From: CAYPGT01 sp964512985
GTDB lineage: Bacteria > Cyanobacteriota > Vampirovibrionia > LMEP-6097
DNA length: 64,000 bases
Reading direction: 5' to 3'
NCBI GenBank assembly: GCA_964512985.1
Contig: CAZELI010000005.1
Span: forward strand, 1 to 64,000
Part shown: in pieces, positions 33,055-41,429 of the stretch
How positions within the stretch are numbered: the stretch's first letter is position 1
How the letters are laid out: the number at the start of each line of letters is the position of its first letter
Program-made: the position numbers and the translations under genes
The notes under the pieces: generated by a model
The model's input: only the letters and a program-made list of their open reading frames with translations
Database searches by the model: none
Told to the model about the DNA's origin: nothing

Positions 33055-33402
33055 ATGCCCATAGCAGCAGCAGAGGAAGCTATTCATTTAATTAAGATGA
33101 TGATGAGCAAAATAAAAAGTTCAGATCTCCAATCCATGGTCGAAGAAGAAACACCTGGTGAGGACTTTGATTTACTGCAAAAGAAAATTTGGGTAAAAGA
33201 AATAGCAACATCCTGGATGAATCATTGGCTAGCAGCGAAGACTGAGGCTGGTAAAAAAGCCTTAGTAGAATTATTTAAATACATGGAGAACATGGAGCTT
33301 ACTCAGGCTAAAAACACTGGCGCTCCAGTTTATGATTTTAGTGGCTTGTGGGAAGAGCTTGGAGTAGCGGACGAGATGCGCGGGGTCAATTCAGCCAAAT
33401 AG
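33055..33402 (+). CDS. hypothetical protein, 115 aa
   Basis: Unknown family. A helical, acidic protein with a short Met-rich stretch (IKMMMSKIK) and two tryptophans in EIATSWMNHWLAAK. An ATG at 33016 would overlap the divergent gene by 33 bases, so I prefer 33055. It precedes cas9 by about 90 bases on the same strand, but nothing marks it as a CRISPR gene. It may have been part of a larger gene together with the opposite-strand fragment, before rearrangement. Confidence 0.5.
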   Translation: MPIAAAEEAIHLIKMMMSKIKSSDLQSMVEEETPGEDFDLLQKKIWVKEIATSWMNHWLAAKTEAGKKALVELFKYMENMELTQAKNTGAPVYDFSGLWEELGVADEMRGVNSAK

Positions 33403-33493
33403 GGGTATTTTAAAGGTTAATTGGCTAGATATTACATACAAAAGTCAATAAAACCTAGCATCAAATATATAGAAATAGTAAAATGTCAAGATT

Positions 33494-36400
33494 ATGACAG
33501 AGAAGATTTTTGCGTTTGATTTAGGTAAAGCAAGTATCGGAATCTGCGCTAGAGAAGATCATAAAATCCTAGAATTACAGTCTTTAATTATTCCAGCAGA
33601 GTTTGCAATGACTAGTGATTTTCGGGATAGACGTAGAGCTAAACGTACACGTGAAGCTCATATTAAACGAGAAACTTGGTTAAATAAAATTTGGCTCGAA
33701 GCAGAATTAGAACCATTATCAAAAAATGACTATCGTTTTACTAAAGAATTTGCTACTAAAAATGAAACTATAATTTATAACTCAGCATCTTTGCGCATTG
33801 CTTTATTACAGGGGCAAAATCTAGAAGCATGGCAGATTTATAAAGCTCTACATTCTGCAATCCAACACCGTGGTTATGATCCAAAGCAATGGAAAGAGAA
33901 TTCTAAATCTAAGCAAGATGAACTTGATGAGCAAAGTAAAAAAGATGAGGAAGAAAATAAAAAAGGTATCGGGAAATATGAAGAAGATCTGAAATCTTAT
34001 ATTGGTGAGAATCAAGAATATCACTATCCTTGTTATTACGAAGCCTATCTAATGGGGCTTTGGAGCCCAACCAACCCTAGTGAATTCAAGCTACAAATGA
34101 ATCACCTAGCAAAAACTGTAAGAATGAAAGGGAGAGTAGCTCCTAGAAATTTAGTTGAAAAAGAATTAAGAGAACTTTTTATACAAGCACAAAAACAATT
34201 ACCAAAATTACAAAATATTAACGTAGATGAGTTTCTATTTGGTCCTTCACAAATAGCCTATGCTTCACTTAAACAGGCAGAATACTTCAAGCTCAGAGGA
34301 ACTGAGTGGGACGCTCAAGGTGTACTTTCTCAAAAAATCCCACGATTCGATAATAGGCTAATGAATAAGTGTCGCTTATTGCCTCTGCGCAATACTTGTA
34401 ATGCTCAAGAGCCATTAAATCTTAAATTTGGATTATTAATGAGATTAAAAAATCTCAAGTTCACGGATAGTGATGGAGTAGCTCAGCGAAGTTTAACAGT
34501 TGAGGAATTAAATAAAATGTTTAATGAATTAGAATCGTCTTTAAAAAATAAAGCTCCAAAAATAACGTTAGATAAATTAAAAAAAACTTTAAAAGCAAGT
34601 GTTGGTAATGTTTATGAAGTGAATATGTTTGGAGGAGACTGGAAATTTAAGAAAAGTGGTCGTTCCAGCTTTTGTAGACCAGCTTTAACTATAGTCTGTG
34701 ATATTTTAAGCTCTGGGATTGATCCAAAGAACTTTGATTATAGTAAGTATATTCAGAATCACGATTCAGAGAATTGTAAGCTTGGCATCACCAAGACTGA
34801 ATTAGAAGAGATGTTTAAAAAATTACCTGAACGATGGGAGAACTTTAGTATCTTGGATAATCGTTATGAGTTCTTAGATATAAGTAAAGAAGATCGAGAA
34901 GAAGAAATTAGCCATGTTATTGGTAGTGTGAATAATCCCATAGTTAGGAACAGACTACAAATCTTCTTAAATAATTTAAAACGCTTAGAAAATACTCATG
35001 GTAAGCCTGATAAGGTTATCTTCGAGTTTATTAGAGGAAGCGCAGGGCTACAAGGAAGCAAAACTGCTAATGAATTTGAGAAATTCATTAAACAAAATGA
35101 AAAAATCAATGATGAAAAAGTCGCCAAATTAAAAGATGTAGGCTTAACAGTAAATAAAAAAAATATTGAAAAACTGAAACTACTAGATGAACAGGATAGC
35201 AAATGTCCTTATACTGGTAAAGCCCTTATACCTGCTGAAATTGATAGCTATGAAGTAGATCATATATCTCCTCTATCTGGTGATATAAGTGCAGACAGTA
35301 TGTTCAATAAAGTTTTATGTCTCGCTATCGCTAATCAACAGAAAGGAAATCACACACCCTACGAATGGTTATCTAAAGATATTGACACTTGGAAAGAATT
35401 TCAGAGCAGAATTAGCTCAATGAAAAAGCTTGGCAAGAAGAAGCTAAAAATCTTACTTTCTGCTGATGCTCATGAACAAGTAGAAAGCTATAACGGTCTT
35501 GCTGAAACAGCTTATATGTCTAGGCTTTGTCAACAGATAGTATCTCTATATTTTAACTGGGGATTACAAACAGAAGGAGATGCTCGAAGAATAGTTGTCA
35601 GTAATGGTAAAGAGACAGCCGCAATAAGACGCAAATACAATCTTAATAAGCTCCTTATATCAGCAGAAGAGAGAGCTAATCTAGATAGAAAAGAACAAAT
35701 TAAAAAGAATCGTAGCAACCCTCTACATCATGCTCTAGATGCATATTGCATTAGTTATAGTCAAACTGTAAAGTTCGATAAATCCAAGCAATATTATGAA
35801 AATGAACTTGATAAGTGGGAATGCGAAGGATTAAAAGATAGTCTTGGTGAATTTAAACAAAAGTTTACAGAAATCTGTCCTAGATACGTCAGGAAAAACA
35901 CTAAGGAACTCTATCCGAACGAAACCATCTATGGAATGAAATTTAAATCAGATCCTCAGACTGGCAAAGCCCTATACTACATGACCGTAAGAAAAGATCT
36001 AGTACAATACCTTGCTGAGAAAAAGAAAAGTAAAGATGAAGTCATAAAACGCATAGTTAAATTATGGGATGAAGAGATTCAAGGAGACTTAGAACAAAAA
36101 TTCGAAGATATATCACAATCAGCAAACTGGTTTGAAGACTGGACTAAGTTCCTTGGTAATTACCATCATCCTAAACGCCAATCTAAAATTCGTAAGATTG
36201 TTATAATCGACTCAACTCCAAGTGAGGGGTTTGCTACAGATAGTAATGGGCGTAGATTTATAGATAAGTATAAGGATTATGGCAAACTCAATAAAACTAA
36301 AGGTCAATTTAAGCAAACTAAGGCACATCAAGGACAAATTATTTACTATAACACCAAGAATATTGCAAAAGTTAAACCAATATATGGTCATGAAAGTCTT

Positions 36401-36685
36401 AAATTAGTCCAAAAGAGTTTAAAAGAGAATGGTTATAAACTTTACAAGCCAGATATGATATTTCGCAGTGGTTGTGACTTGATTATACCTACTGAATTTC
36501 AAGGAGAGAAAGGTAAAAAATTTGCTTCAGGAGTTTACAACCTAAATACTATGGAAAGTTCTGGGACAACAAAATTAACAAATAGAAATGGTGAAACATT
36601 TAAAAGTCATATTAATCACCTTACAAAAGCAAACTTCCAAGTTATGGAATATGTCAAAGAAAAACAAACAACTCTTGTTATATAA
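33494..36685 (+). CDS. cas9: Cas9 endonuclease (type II CRISPR, probably II-C)
   Basis: RNA-guided nuclease that cuts both strands of target DNA using crRNA and tracrRNA. RuvC-I is FAFDLGKASIGI with Asp9. The arginine-rich bridge helix follows at once (RDRRRAKRTREAHIKR, about residues 44-62). RuvC-II is VIFEFIRG with Glu511; the HNH domain has YEVDHISP (His590) and ANQQKGN (Asn614); RuvC-III is NPLHHALDAY with His746 and Asp749. All nuclease residues are present, so it should be active. The size (1,063 residues) and lack of csn2 or cas4 fit subtype II-C. A TAAAAT lies ten bases before the ATG. The C-terminal 150 residues would read the PAM; its sequence cannot be predicted here. Confidence 0.97.
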   Translation: MTEKIFAFDLGKASIGICAREDHKILELQSLIIPAEFAMTSDFRDRRRAKRTREAHIKRETWLNKIWLEAELEPLSKNDYRFTKEFATKNETIIYNSASLRIALLQGQNLEAWQIYKALHSAIQHRGYDPKQWKENSKSKQDELDEQSKKDEEENKKGIGKYEEDLKSYIGENQEYHYPCYYEAYLMGLWSPTNPSEFKLQMNHLAKTVRMKGRVAPRNLVEKELRELFIQAQKQLPKLQNINVDEFLFGPSQIAYASLKQAEYFKLRGTEWDAQGVLSQKIPRFDNRLMNKCRLLPLRNTCNAQEPLNLKFGLLMRLKNLKFTDSDGVAQRSLTVEELNKMFNELESSLKNKAPKITLDKLKKTLKASVGNVYEVNMFGGDWKFKKSGRSSFCRPALTIVCDILSSGIDPKNFDYSKYIQNHDSENCKLGITKTELEEMFKKLPERWENFSILDNRYEFLDISKEDREEEISHVIGSVNNPIVRNRLQIFLNNLKRLENTHGKPDKVIFEFIRGSAGLQGSKTANEFEKFIKQNEKINDEKVAKLKDVGLTVNKKNIEKLKLLDEQDSKCPYTGKALIPAEIDSYEVDHISPLSGDISADSMFNKVLCLAIANQQKGNHTPYEWLSKDIDTWKEFQSRISSMKKLGKKKLKILLSADAHEQVESYNGLAETAYMSRLCQQIVSLYFNWGLQTEGDARRIVVSNGKETAAIRRKYNLNKLLISAEERANLDRKEQIKKNRSNPLHHALDAYCISYSQTVKFDKSKQYYENELDKWECEGLKDSLGEFKQKFTEICPRYVRKNTKELYPNETIYGMKFKSDPQTGKALYYMTVRKDLVQYLAEKKKSKDEVIKRIVKLWDEEIQGDLEQKFEDISQSANWFEDWTKFLGNYHHPKRQSKIRKIVIIDSTPSEGFATDSNGRRFIDKYKDYGKLNKTKGQFKQTKAHQGQIIYYNTKNIAKVKPIYGHESLKLVQKSLKENGYKLYKPDMIFRSGCDLIIPTEFQGEKGKKFASGVYNLNTMESSGTTKLTNRNGETFKSHINHLTKANFQVMEYVKEKQTTLVI

Positions 36686-36747
36686 AACTCTTACAAATAT
36701 CCATTAAAGAAATTTAAGTTACAGTCGATAGTTTAAGACTATATGCC

Positions 36748-37707
36748 ATGACTTACCATGTGATTACTCTTATGACCCATGGAGCCCGTCTCTCAGTAGA
36801 TAGAGGTTTCTTAGTTTGCAAATATCCAGACGAAAATGAAAATCGTACTGCCATTAGTGATATTAGAGCTTTAATACTTGCTACTCCTAAAATAGGTTTT
36901 AGTGCAGAAGCTATGTCTCGATTATTAGAGCAAGATTCAGTGATTTTACATTGCAATAATGAATATCAAGCCATTGGCTGGACCGTTTCCCTGGAGAGGG
37001 TAATTAAGAAAGAAGCATTTTATAATCAGATTAATAATGATGAGCGTTTTAATCAAGAGTTATGGAAATTAGTTTTAAGACAAAAAATAGCTAACCAAAT
37101 TTATGCATTAGATACTATGTCAGCCAAACACTCTCTACATAGGCATTTGGAAGAGGGAGCTGCTTTAGATGAAGCCAGTGTTGCACGTGGATATTGGGAT
37201 AATTATTTCACAAGCTTAGGATATAAACAAGTACGAGAACGTCAAGGCGCACAGAGCTTTGAGAATAAAGCGCTGAATTATGGTTATGCTGTAATATCGA
37301 CATTAGTACATAGAGCCGTTTTGATACATGGATTGCTACCGAGCTTGGGAATACACCATAAAGCAAGATATAGAAATTCACCTCTAGTCTATGACTTAAT
37401 GGAACCGTTTAGACCTTTTGTAGATTATATTCTTTACTATTGGACTAAGGTTAGTTTAGAGTATGAAAAAACTGATGAAAAGAAACAATGGAATTCATGG
37501 GTGGCTTTCTTGATGAACTCATTAAGAAACTGTCGTATTAAAAAACCAGAAGATAAACATTCACATAAATTAGTTGACGCTATTGATATATCTATAACAA
37601 GCGTCGCTAACACTTTTAGTAGATATAAACTTGATGATATGCCCAGCAGTAAACTTTGGCTGCCAGATTTTCATGATCATTACTGGGTAACAAAAGATGA
37701 GGAGTAA
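36748..37707 (+). CDS. cas1: Cas1 integrase
   Basis: Catalytic subunit of the Cas1-Cas2 complex that inserts new spacers at the leader-repeat junction. The 319-residue length and the N-terminal beta domain (LMTHGARLSVDRGFLVC) with ILHCNNEYQAIGW are typical of type II Cas1. Metal-binding residues expected in the helical domain are present in EEGAALDEASVARGYWDNYF (Glu), IHGLLPSLGIHH (His) and DLMEPFRPFVD (Asp/Glu). It overlaps cas2 by 11 bases and follows cas9 by 62 bases, forming one operon. Confidence 0.96.
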   Translation: MTYHVITLMTHGARLSVDRGFLVCKYPDENENRTAISDIRALILATPKIGFSAEAMSRLLEQDSVILHCNNEYQAIGWTVSLERVIKKEAFYNQINNDERFNQELWKLVLRQKIANQIYALDTMSAKHSLHRHLEEGAALDEASVARGYWDNYFTSLGYKQVRERQGAQSFENKALNYGYAVISTLVHRAVLIHGLLPSLGIHHKARYRNSPLVYDLMEPFRPFVDYILYYWTKVSLEYEKTDEKKQWNSWVAFLMNSLRNCRIKKPEDKHSHKLVDAIDISITSVANTFSRYKLDDMPSSKLWLPDFHDHYWVTKDEE

Positions 37708-38041
37708 ATTTCGTATGGGATGGCTTTTGGTAATGTTTGATTTACCTGTAGTAGAAGATGCTGAGAGAAAGAAGGCCAGTAGATTTAGAATGGACCTATT
37801 AGATCTAGGGTTTTATATGCTTCAAGAATCTGTATATTTACGAAACTGTGTGACTCAAGAAAAACAAAAACAATTTTTAGATAAGGTGCAAAACATAGCC
37901 CCCAATAAGGGTTGCATAACTGCAATATATGTAACTGATAAACAATGGCAAAACTCTGTTAATATAGCTCTATTTGACAAAAAAAGCCCTAGATCAATAG
38001 AAGGCGGTACAGCAATGGCTGCACAGATGAGTTTATGGTGA
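37697..38041 (+). CDS. cas2: Cas2 adaptation protein
   Basis: Partner of Cas1 in spacer acquisition. The small ferredoxin-fold protein (114 residues) begins with the beta1 strand WLLVMFDLPVVE carrying the conserved Asp, and includes YMLQESVYLRNC and ITAIYVTDKQW. The start overlaps cas1. It ends directly before the tracrRNA region, which is transcribed in the opposite direction, so the tail of tracrRNA may be antisense to the end of cas2. Confidence 0.95.
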   Translation: MRSKFRMGWLLVMFDLPVVEDAERKKASRFRMDLLDLGFYMLQESVYLRNCVTQEKQKQFLDKVQNIAPNKGCITAIYVTDKQWQNSVNIALFDKKSPRSIEGGTAMAAQMSLW

Positions 38042-38140
38042 TTTAGAGAAAGGATTGAAATTGAACTACGACGTGACTTGCAGAGGTTTTAGCTAATTTC
38101 AGGTCAGTTATGACTAGTACCGCACTTTCATAAAGGATAT
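38040..38140 (-). ncRNA. tracrRNA
   Basis: On the minus strand positions 38140-38107 form an anti-repeat. It starts ATATCCTTTATGAAAG and continues TGCGGTACTAGTC, complementary to nearly the whole 36-base repeat with two substitutions, one G-U pair and a small bulge. The expected transcription start coincides with the first anti-repeat base. A tail of about 65 bases follows, including GTCATAACTGAC, which can form a small hairpin. I see no clear T-run, so the 3' end is approximate. The direction is the same as the crRNA sense. Confidence 0.85.
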
Positions 38141-38146
38141 GGATTC

Positions 38147-38155
38147 ATTATAACA
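38147..38155 (-). promoter_or_regulatory. extended -10 promoter of tracrRNA
   Basis: On the minus strand TGTTATAAT, a perfect extended -10, ends seven bases before the anti-repeat. The repeat copy at 38176-38211 carries another (TGATATAAT) that also points this way. Confidence 0.75.
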
Positions 38156-38175
38156 CAGGCCCTTACATTTCTCCT

Positions 38176-38410
38176 ATTATATCATTTATGAAAATGCGGT
38201 AGAGTCAAAACAAATGCGATGGTGCGTGATAATCTAGCTGCATTATATCATTTATGAAAATGCGGTAGAGTCAAAACGGTTATTTGATATGTTAGATTTA
38301 CCTAATAATTATATCATTTATGAAAATGCGGTAGAGTCAAAACCTATTCCAGCGATTACCGAAGCGCAAATTTTATTATATCATTTATGAAAATGCGGTA
38401 GAGTCAAAAC
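38176..38410 (-). CRISPR. CRISPR array, 4 repeats and 3 spacers
   Basis: Four identical 36-base repeats lie at 38176-38211, 38242-38277, 38308-38343 and 38375-38410. On the plus strand they begin ATTATATCATTTATG and end GTAGAGTCAAAAC. The spacers are 30, 30 and 31 bases. The type II convention (crRNA repeat starting GTTTT) and the tracrRNA place the transcript on the minus strand, so the leader side should be to the right, beyond 38410. Each repeat ends, in that sense, in TGATATAAT, an extended -10 that would start transcription inside the next spacer. This is the architecture described for Neisseria type II-C arrays, where crRNAs need no RNase III processing. Confidence 0.97.
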
Positions 38411-38461
38411 AAGAAGAGGTACAATGAATGGAGCTAGAATTCAATCTCTGAGTATCTTTAG

Positions 38462-38489
38462 ACCATATCGGTGACGTCACCGATATGGT
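38462..38489. repeat. perfect 28-base palindrome beside the array
   Basis: ACCATATCGGTGAC and its exact inverse GTCACCGATATGGT meet with no spacer. It lies 51 bases beyond the last repeat, on the presumed leader side, and before the end of the convergent ORF6N gene. It could be a terminator hairpin or a protein-binding site; T-rich sequence follows on the plus strand only. Confidence 0.7.
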
Positions 38490-38551
38490 TAGTTTGTGTA
38501 GTGTTTTTTCTAATGTTACCATAATTTTCCTGGATTCGCTCACAATGACAC

Positions 38552-39238
38552 TTATTTCCTAATAACTCCTCTTTTCTTTAGCACTACTTGAATATTTTTC
38601 TTGCTTGATCTTCGCTTAGAACTTAATCTATCTATTTCATCAACTAGACTGCTTGCTTTTTCTAAAATTTTAGCCCTCTCCTCATTCATATTCACATGAA
38701 AACCAATAGGCTTCTTAGCTTGATCATCACTAGCCTGCATTAATTTTCTAATAGCATCAAAAACCACTTTAAAATTTTTATCATACTTAGTACTTTTCCT
38801 TTCCAAGGCACCAATCTTCTTAGCCAAATCTTTACTAGCTAAGAGCATAGATCGCATTTTCACAAAAGCACGTACAATTGAGACACTCGCATGAATAGCG
38901 ATAGCACTATTAAGAATAGAAGCTAACATTAAAGCACCATGCTCAGTGAAAGCATAGGGCATTTGGTAAGAAAATTTAAGATCCCTGAGGTGGTCGCAAT
39001 TTGCGACCACCTCGGAAAGCTCTTCCTTAGTGAGTTTGAACATAAAATCTTCTGGAAAACGTTCAAGATTACGTTTAACCTGTTCGTTTAATCGTTTAGT
39101 TGGAACACCGTAAATTATTGCCAAGTCTGCGTCTAGCATTACCGTTTGACCTCTAATCTCAAGTATTTGACTTTCTATTCGGTTAAAAACTACTATTGCA
39201 GTATTTTTCTTAGACTTTATTCTTGTTTTAGTTTTCAT
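38552..39238 (-). CDS. ORF6N-domain protein (phage-type)
   Basis: Residues about 20-110 match the ORF6N domain (ILEIRGQTVMLDADLAIIYG, PTKRLNEQVKRNLERFPEDF, YAFTEHGALMLASIL), a module found in phage antirepressor-like proteins and widespread bacterial homologues of unknown role. The C-terminal half is basic and coiled. I place the start at ATG 39238 because AAGGA lies seven bases upstream; an in-frame upstream codon has no support. It occupies the right end of the CRISPR-bearing segment, next to a lepA fragment, which supports a mobile origin. Confidence 0.85.
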   Translation of the reverse strand: MKTKTRIKSKKNTAIVVFNRIESQILEIRGQTVMLDADLAIIYGVPTKRLNEQVKRNLERFPEDFMFKLTKEELSEVVANCDHLRDLKFSYQMPYAFTEHGALMLASILNSAIAIHASVSIVRAFVKMRSMLLASKDLAKKIGALERKSTKYDKNFKVVFDAIRKLMQASDDQAKKPIGFHVNMNEERAKILEKASSLVDEIDRLSSKRRSSKKNIQVVLKKRGVIRK

Positions 39239-39252
39239 ACTTCTTCCTTTTA

Positions 39253-39315
39253 ACAAGTACATCCATCTTTACGTTGCGCTCTTACTGTTTCTCTTAGCTA
39301 CTATCTTATCATCAA
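39253..39315 (-). pseudogene. decayed internal fragment of lepA
   Basis: This stretch matches lepA at 39477-39534 (ACAAGTACATCC, then TGCGCTCTTACTGT, CTTAGCTAC) with several substitutions and a five-base insertion. It lies outside the intact lepA stop. With the 3'-end copy at 31827 it looks like the remains of an older lepA tail split by the CRISPR-bearing segment. Confidence 0.75.
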
Positions 39316-39340
39316 GAGTATAGGGGTCATACCTAGTCAA

Positions 39341-41131
39341 CTAATCCAACTTCAAAATCGCCATAAATGCTTCTTGAGGTAATTCTACTGAACCAACGTT
39401 CTTCATACGTTTCTTACCTTTTTTCTGTTTTTCTAGAAGTTTTTTCTTACGGGAGATATCGCCACCATAACACTTAGCAAGTACATCCTTACGCTGCGCT
39501 CTTACTGTCTCCCTAGCTACAATCTTGCCACCAATAGCAGCTTGTATCGGGATCTCAAACATATGAGGAGGTATAACTTCCTTGAGTTTAATAGCTAACT
39601 TAGAACCAATGGTATGAGCATTATCACGAAACACAATCACTGAGAGCGCATCAACTTTTTCGTTATTCAGTAGAATATCCATCTTGGCTAAATTACCTTT
39701 CTTATATTCTGAGACTTCGTAGTCCATAGTGGCGTAACCTTTAGAGCGAGATTTAAGTTGATCAAAGAAGTCTGTAACTATCTCAGAGAGAGGAATTTCA
39801 TAATGAAGAGTAGTTCTAGATGCAGCACTACCTACATTCATATGACTCATATCCTTAAACACACCACGACGTTCCTGACATAGTTCCATAATCGCACCGA
39901 CATAATCTTGCGGCAACATTATATTTAGTTTCACGTAAGGTTCTTCAATATGTTCTATATGAGTAGGATCTGGTAATTTACTTGGATTATCAACCCGCTC
40001 CATTTCACCATTAGTTCTATATACGTGATAAACCACACTTGGAGCTGTAGTAATTAGATTCAAGTTATATTCTCGCTCTAAGCGCTCCTGAGCTACTTCC
40101 ATATGTAACATCCCAAGGAATCCGCAACGATACCCAGAACCCAATGCTTTAGAGCTTTCTGGCTCATAACTAATAGAGCTATCATTGAGTTTTAATTTAG
40201 ATAGAGCTTCTTTAAGATCCTCATATTCATTACTATCTACAGGATAAAGTCCACAAAACACCACTGGCATTGCTGGCTTATAACCAGGGATAGGAACTAA
40301 GGCAGGATTAGCAACCGAAGTAAGAGTATCACCAACGATATTCTGGATCTCTTTAATAGAACAAGCTACGTAACCTACATCACCAGCCTTAAGTTCATCA
40401 ACAATAGTCTTCGGTGTTCTATAACCAAGCTCAATTACACTATACTTCTTATCAGCTTGCATAAATTTCACTTCTTCAAGGCGATTAATCTTCCCTTCTA
40501 CAATTCTAGTTAAAGCAACTATGCCAAGATACGAATCGTAATAACTATCAAACACCAATGCTTTAAGTGGTTTATTCACATCACAAGGCGCAGGTGGAAT
40601 CCGCTCTACAATAGCATCTAAGAGCTTATCAATATTCAGACCTGATTTAGCACTTACTTCTATGGCATCAGAACAATCTAATCCAATAATTTCTTCTATT
40701 TCTTTCTTCACACGCTCTACATCAGCACTTGGTAAATCGATCTTGTTTATCACAGGAATAATAGTTAGATCATGTTCCATTGCCAAATAAACATTAGCAA
40801 GGGTCTGCGCTTCCACTCCCTGCGTAGCATCTACTACAAGCAAAGCACCTTCACAAGCGGCAAGCGAACGAGATACCTCATAAGTAAAATCCACATGTCC
40901 AGGTGTATCAATTAAATTAAGCGTATAACCTTTATACTGCATACGTGCCATATTAAGCTTGATGGTGATACCACGCTCACGCTCTATATCCATAGAGTCC
41001 ATAATCTGCGCTTGCATATCACGCTTAGCAATAGTATTAGTAGCTTCTAATAAACGATCAGCAAGAGTTGACTTGCCATGATCGATGTGGGCAATGATTG
41101 AAAATACGCGAGTTTTGGAGTCGGGCTGCAC
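39341..41131 (-). CDS. lepA: elongation factor 4 (LepA)
   Basis: Ribosomal GTPase that acts on stalled or mistranslocated ribosomes and in 30S biogenesis. G motifs: AHIDHGKST (G1), RGITIK (G2), DTPGHVDF (G3), NKIDLP (G4), SAKSG (G5). The EF4-specific C-terminal region with KCYGGDISRKKKLLEKQKKGKKRMK is intact and ends in FMAILKLD. Length 596 is normal. The start is GTG; TATAAT ends seven bases before it, with no Shine-Dalgarno sequence, so the mRNA is probably leaderless. Part of its 3' region is duplicated in decayed form at 39253 and 31827. Confidence 0.98.
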   Translation of the reverse strand: MQPDSKTRVFSIIAHIDHGKSTLADRLLEATNTIAKRDMQAQIMDSMDIERERGITIKLNMARMQYKGYTLNLIDTPGHVDFTYEVSRSLAACEGALLVVDATQGVEAQTLANVYLAMEHDLTIIPVINKIDLPSADVERVKKEIEEIIGLDCSDAIEVSAKSGLNIDKLLDAIVERIPPAPCDVNKPLKALVFDSYYDSYLGIVALTRIVEGKINRLEEVKFMQADKKYSVIELGYRTPKTIVDELKAGDVGYVACSIKEIQNIVGDTLTSVANPALVPIPGYKPAMPVVFCGLYPVDSNEYEDLKEALSKLKLNDSSISYEPESSKALGSGYRCGFLGMLHMEVAQERLEREYNLNLITTAPSVVYHVYRTNGEMERVDNPSKLPDPTHIEHIEEPYVKLNIMLPQDYVGAIMELCQERRGVFKDMSHMNVGSAASRTTLHYEIPLSEIVTDFFDQLKSRSKGYATMDYEVSEYKKGNLAKMDILLNNEKVDALSVIVFRDNAHTIGSKLAIKLKEVIPPHMFEIPIQAAIGGKIVARETVRAQRKDVLAKCYGGDISRKKKLLEKQKKGKKRMKNVGSVELPQEAFMAILKLD

Positions 41132-41210
41132 GATAGAAATTATAGTGGAATAAAGCCACGATAATAAGTATTACATGATTGAGAATAAGTTTAGATCTTA
41201 CCATTGTCTT

Positions 41211-41344
41211 ATATTTTATTTAAGAATCCCTATTCGGGATGGGTTATGGGTTCCGCCGCTGCGCGGCGGTTGCGCTGCGCGCAGCTTAATACAATAAATT
41301 ATTTAGCCGTCCGCAGGACAAACCGCGCCGAAGGCGCGGAACCA
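41211..41344. repeat. PE2 palindromic element, copy 1
   Basis: A compound of small hairpins (GCCGCTGCGCGGC, GCGCTGCGCGC, GTCCGCAGGAC, GCGCCGAAGGCGC) inside outer ends GGTTCCGC and GCGGAACC, with an AT-rich centre and the flank TTAAGAATCCCTATTCGGGA. The reverse complement of nearly the whole unit occurs at 60263-60392. Confidence 0.85.
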
Positions 41345-41429
41345 CAACAAAAATGAGATTTAGAAATAATGTGTTATTAAATGAGGTGATTAATTAGGTT
41401 TAGATTGGACCTATTGTATATTTAACTAC

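Noticed and set aside
33494..38041. Subtype II-A or II-B assignment
   Set aside because: No csn2 or cas4 frame lies in or around the operon; Cas9 is of II-C size and the array architecture fits II-C.
38470..38481. TGACGTCA in the palindrome as a meaningful CRE-like site
   Set aside because: It is the centre of a longer perfect palindrome; the resemblance to a eukaryotic site is coincidence.
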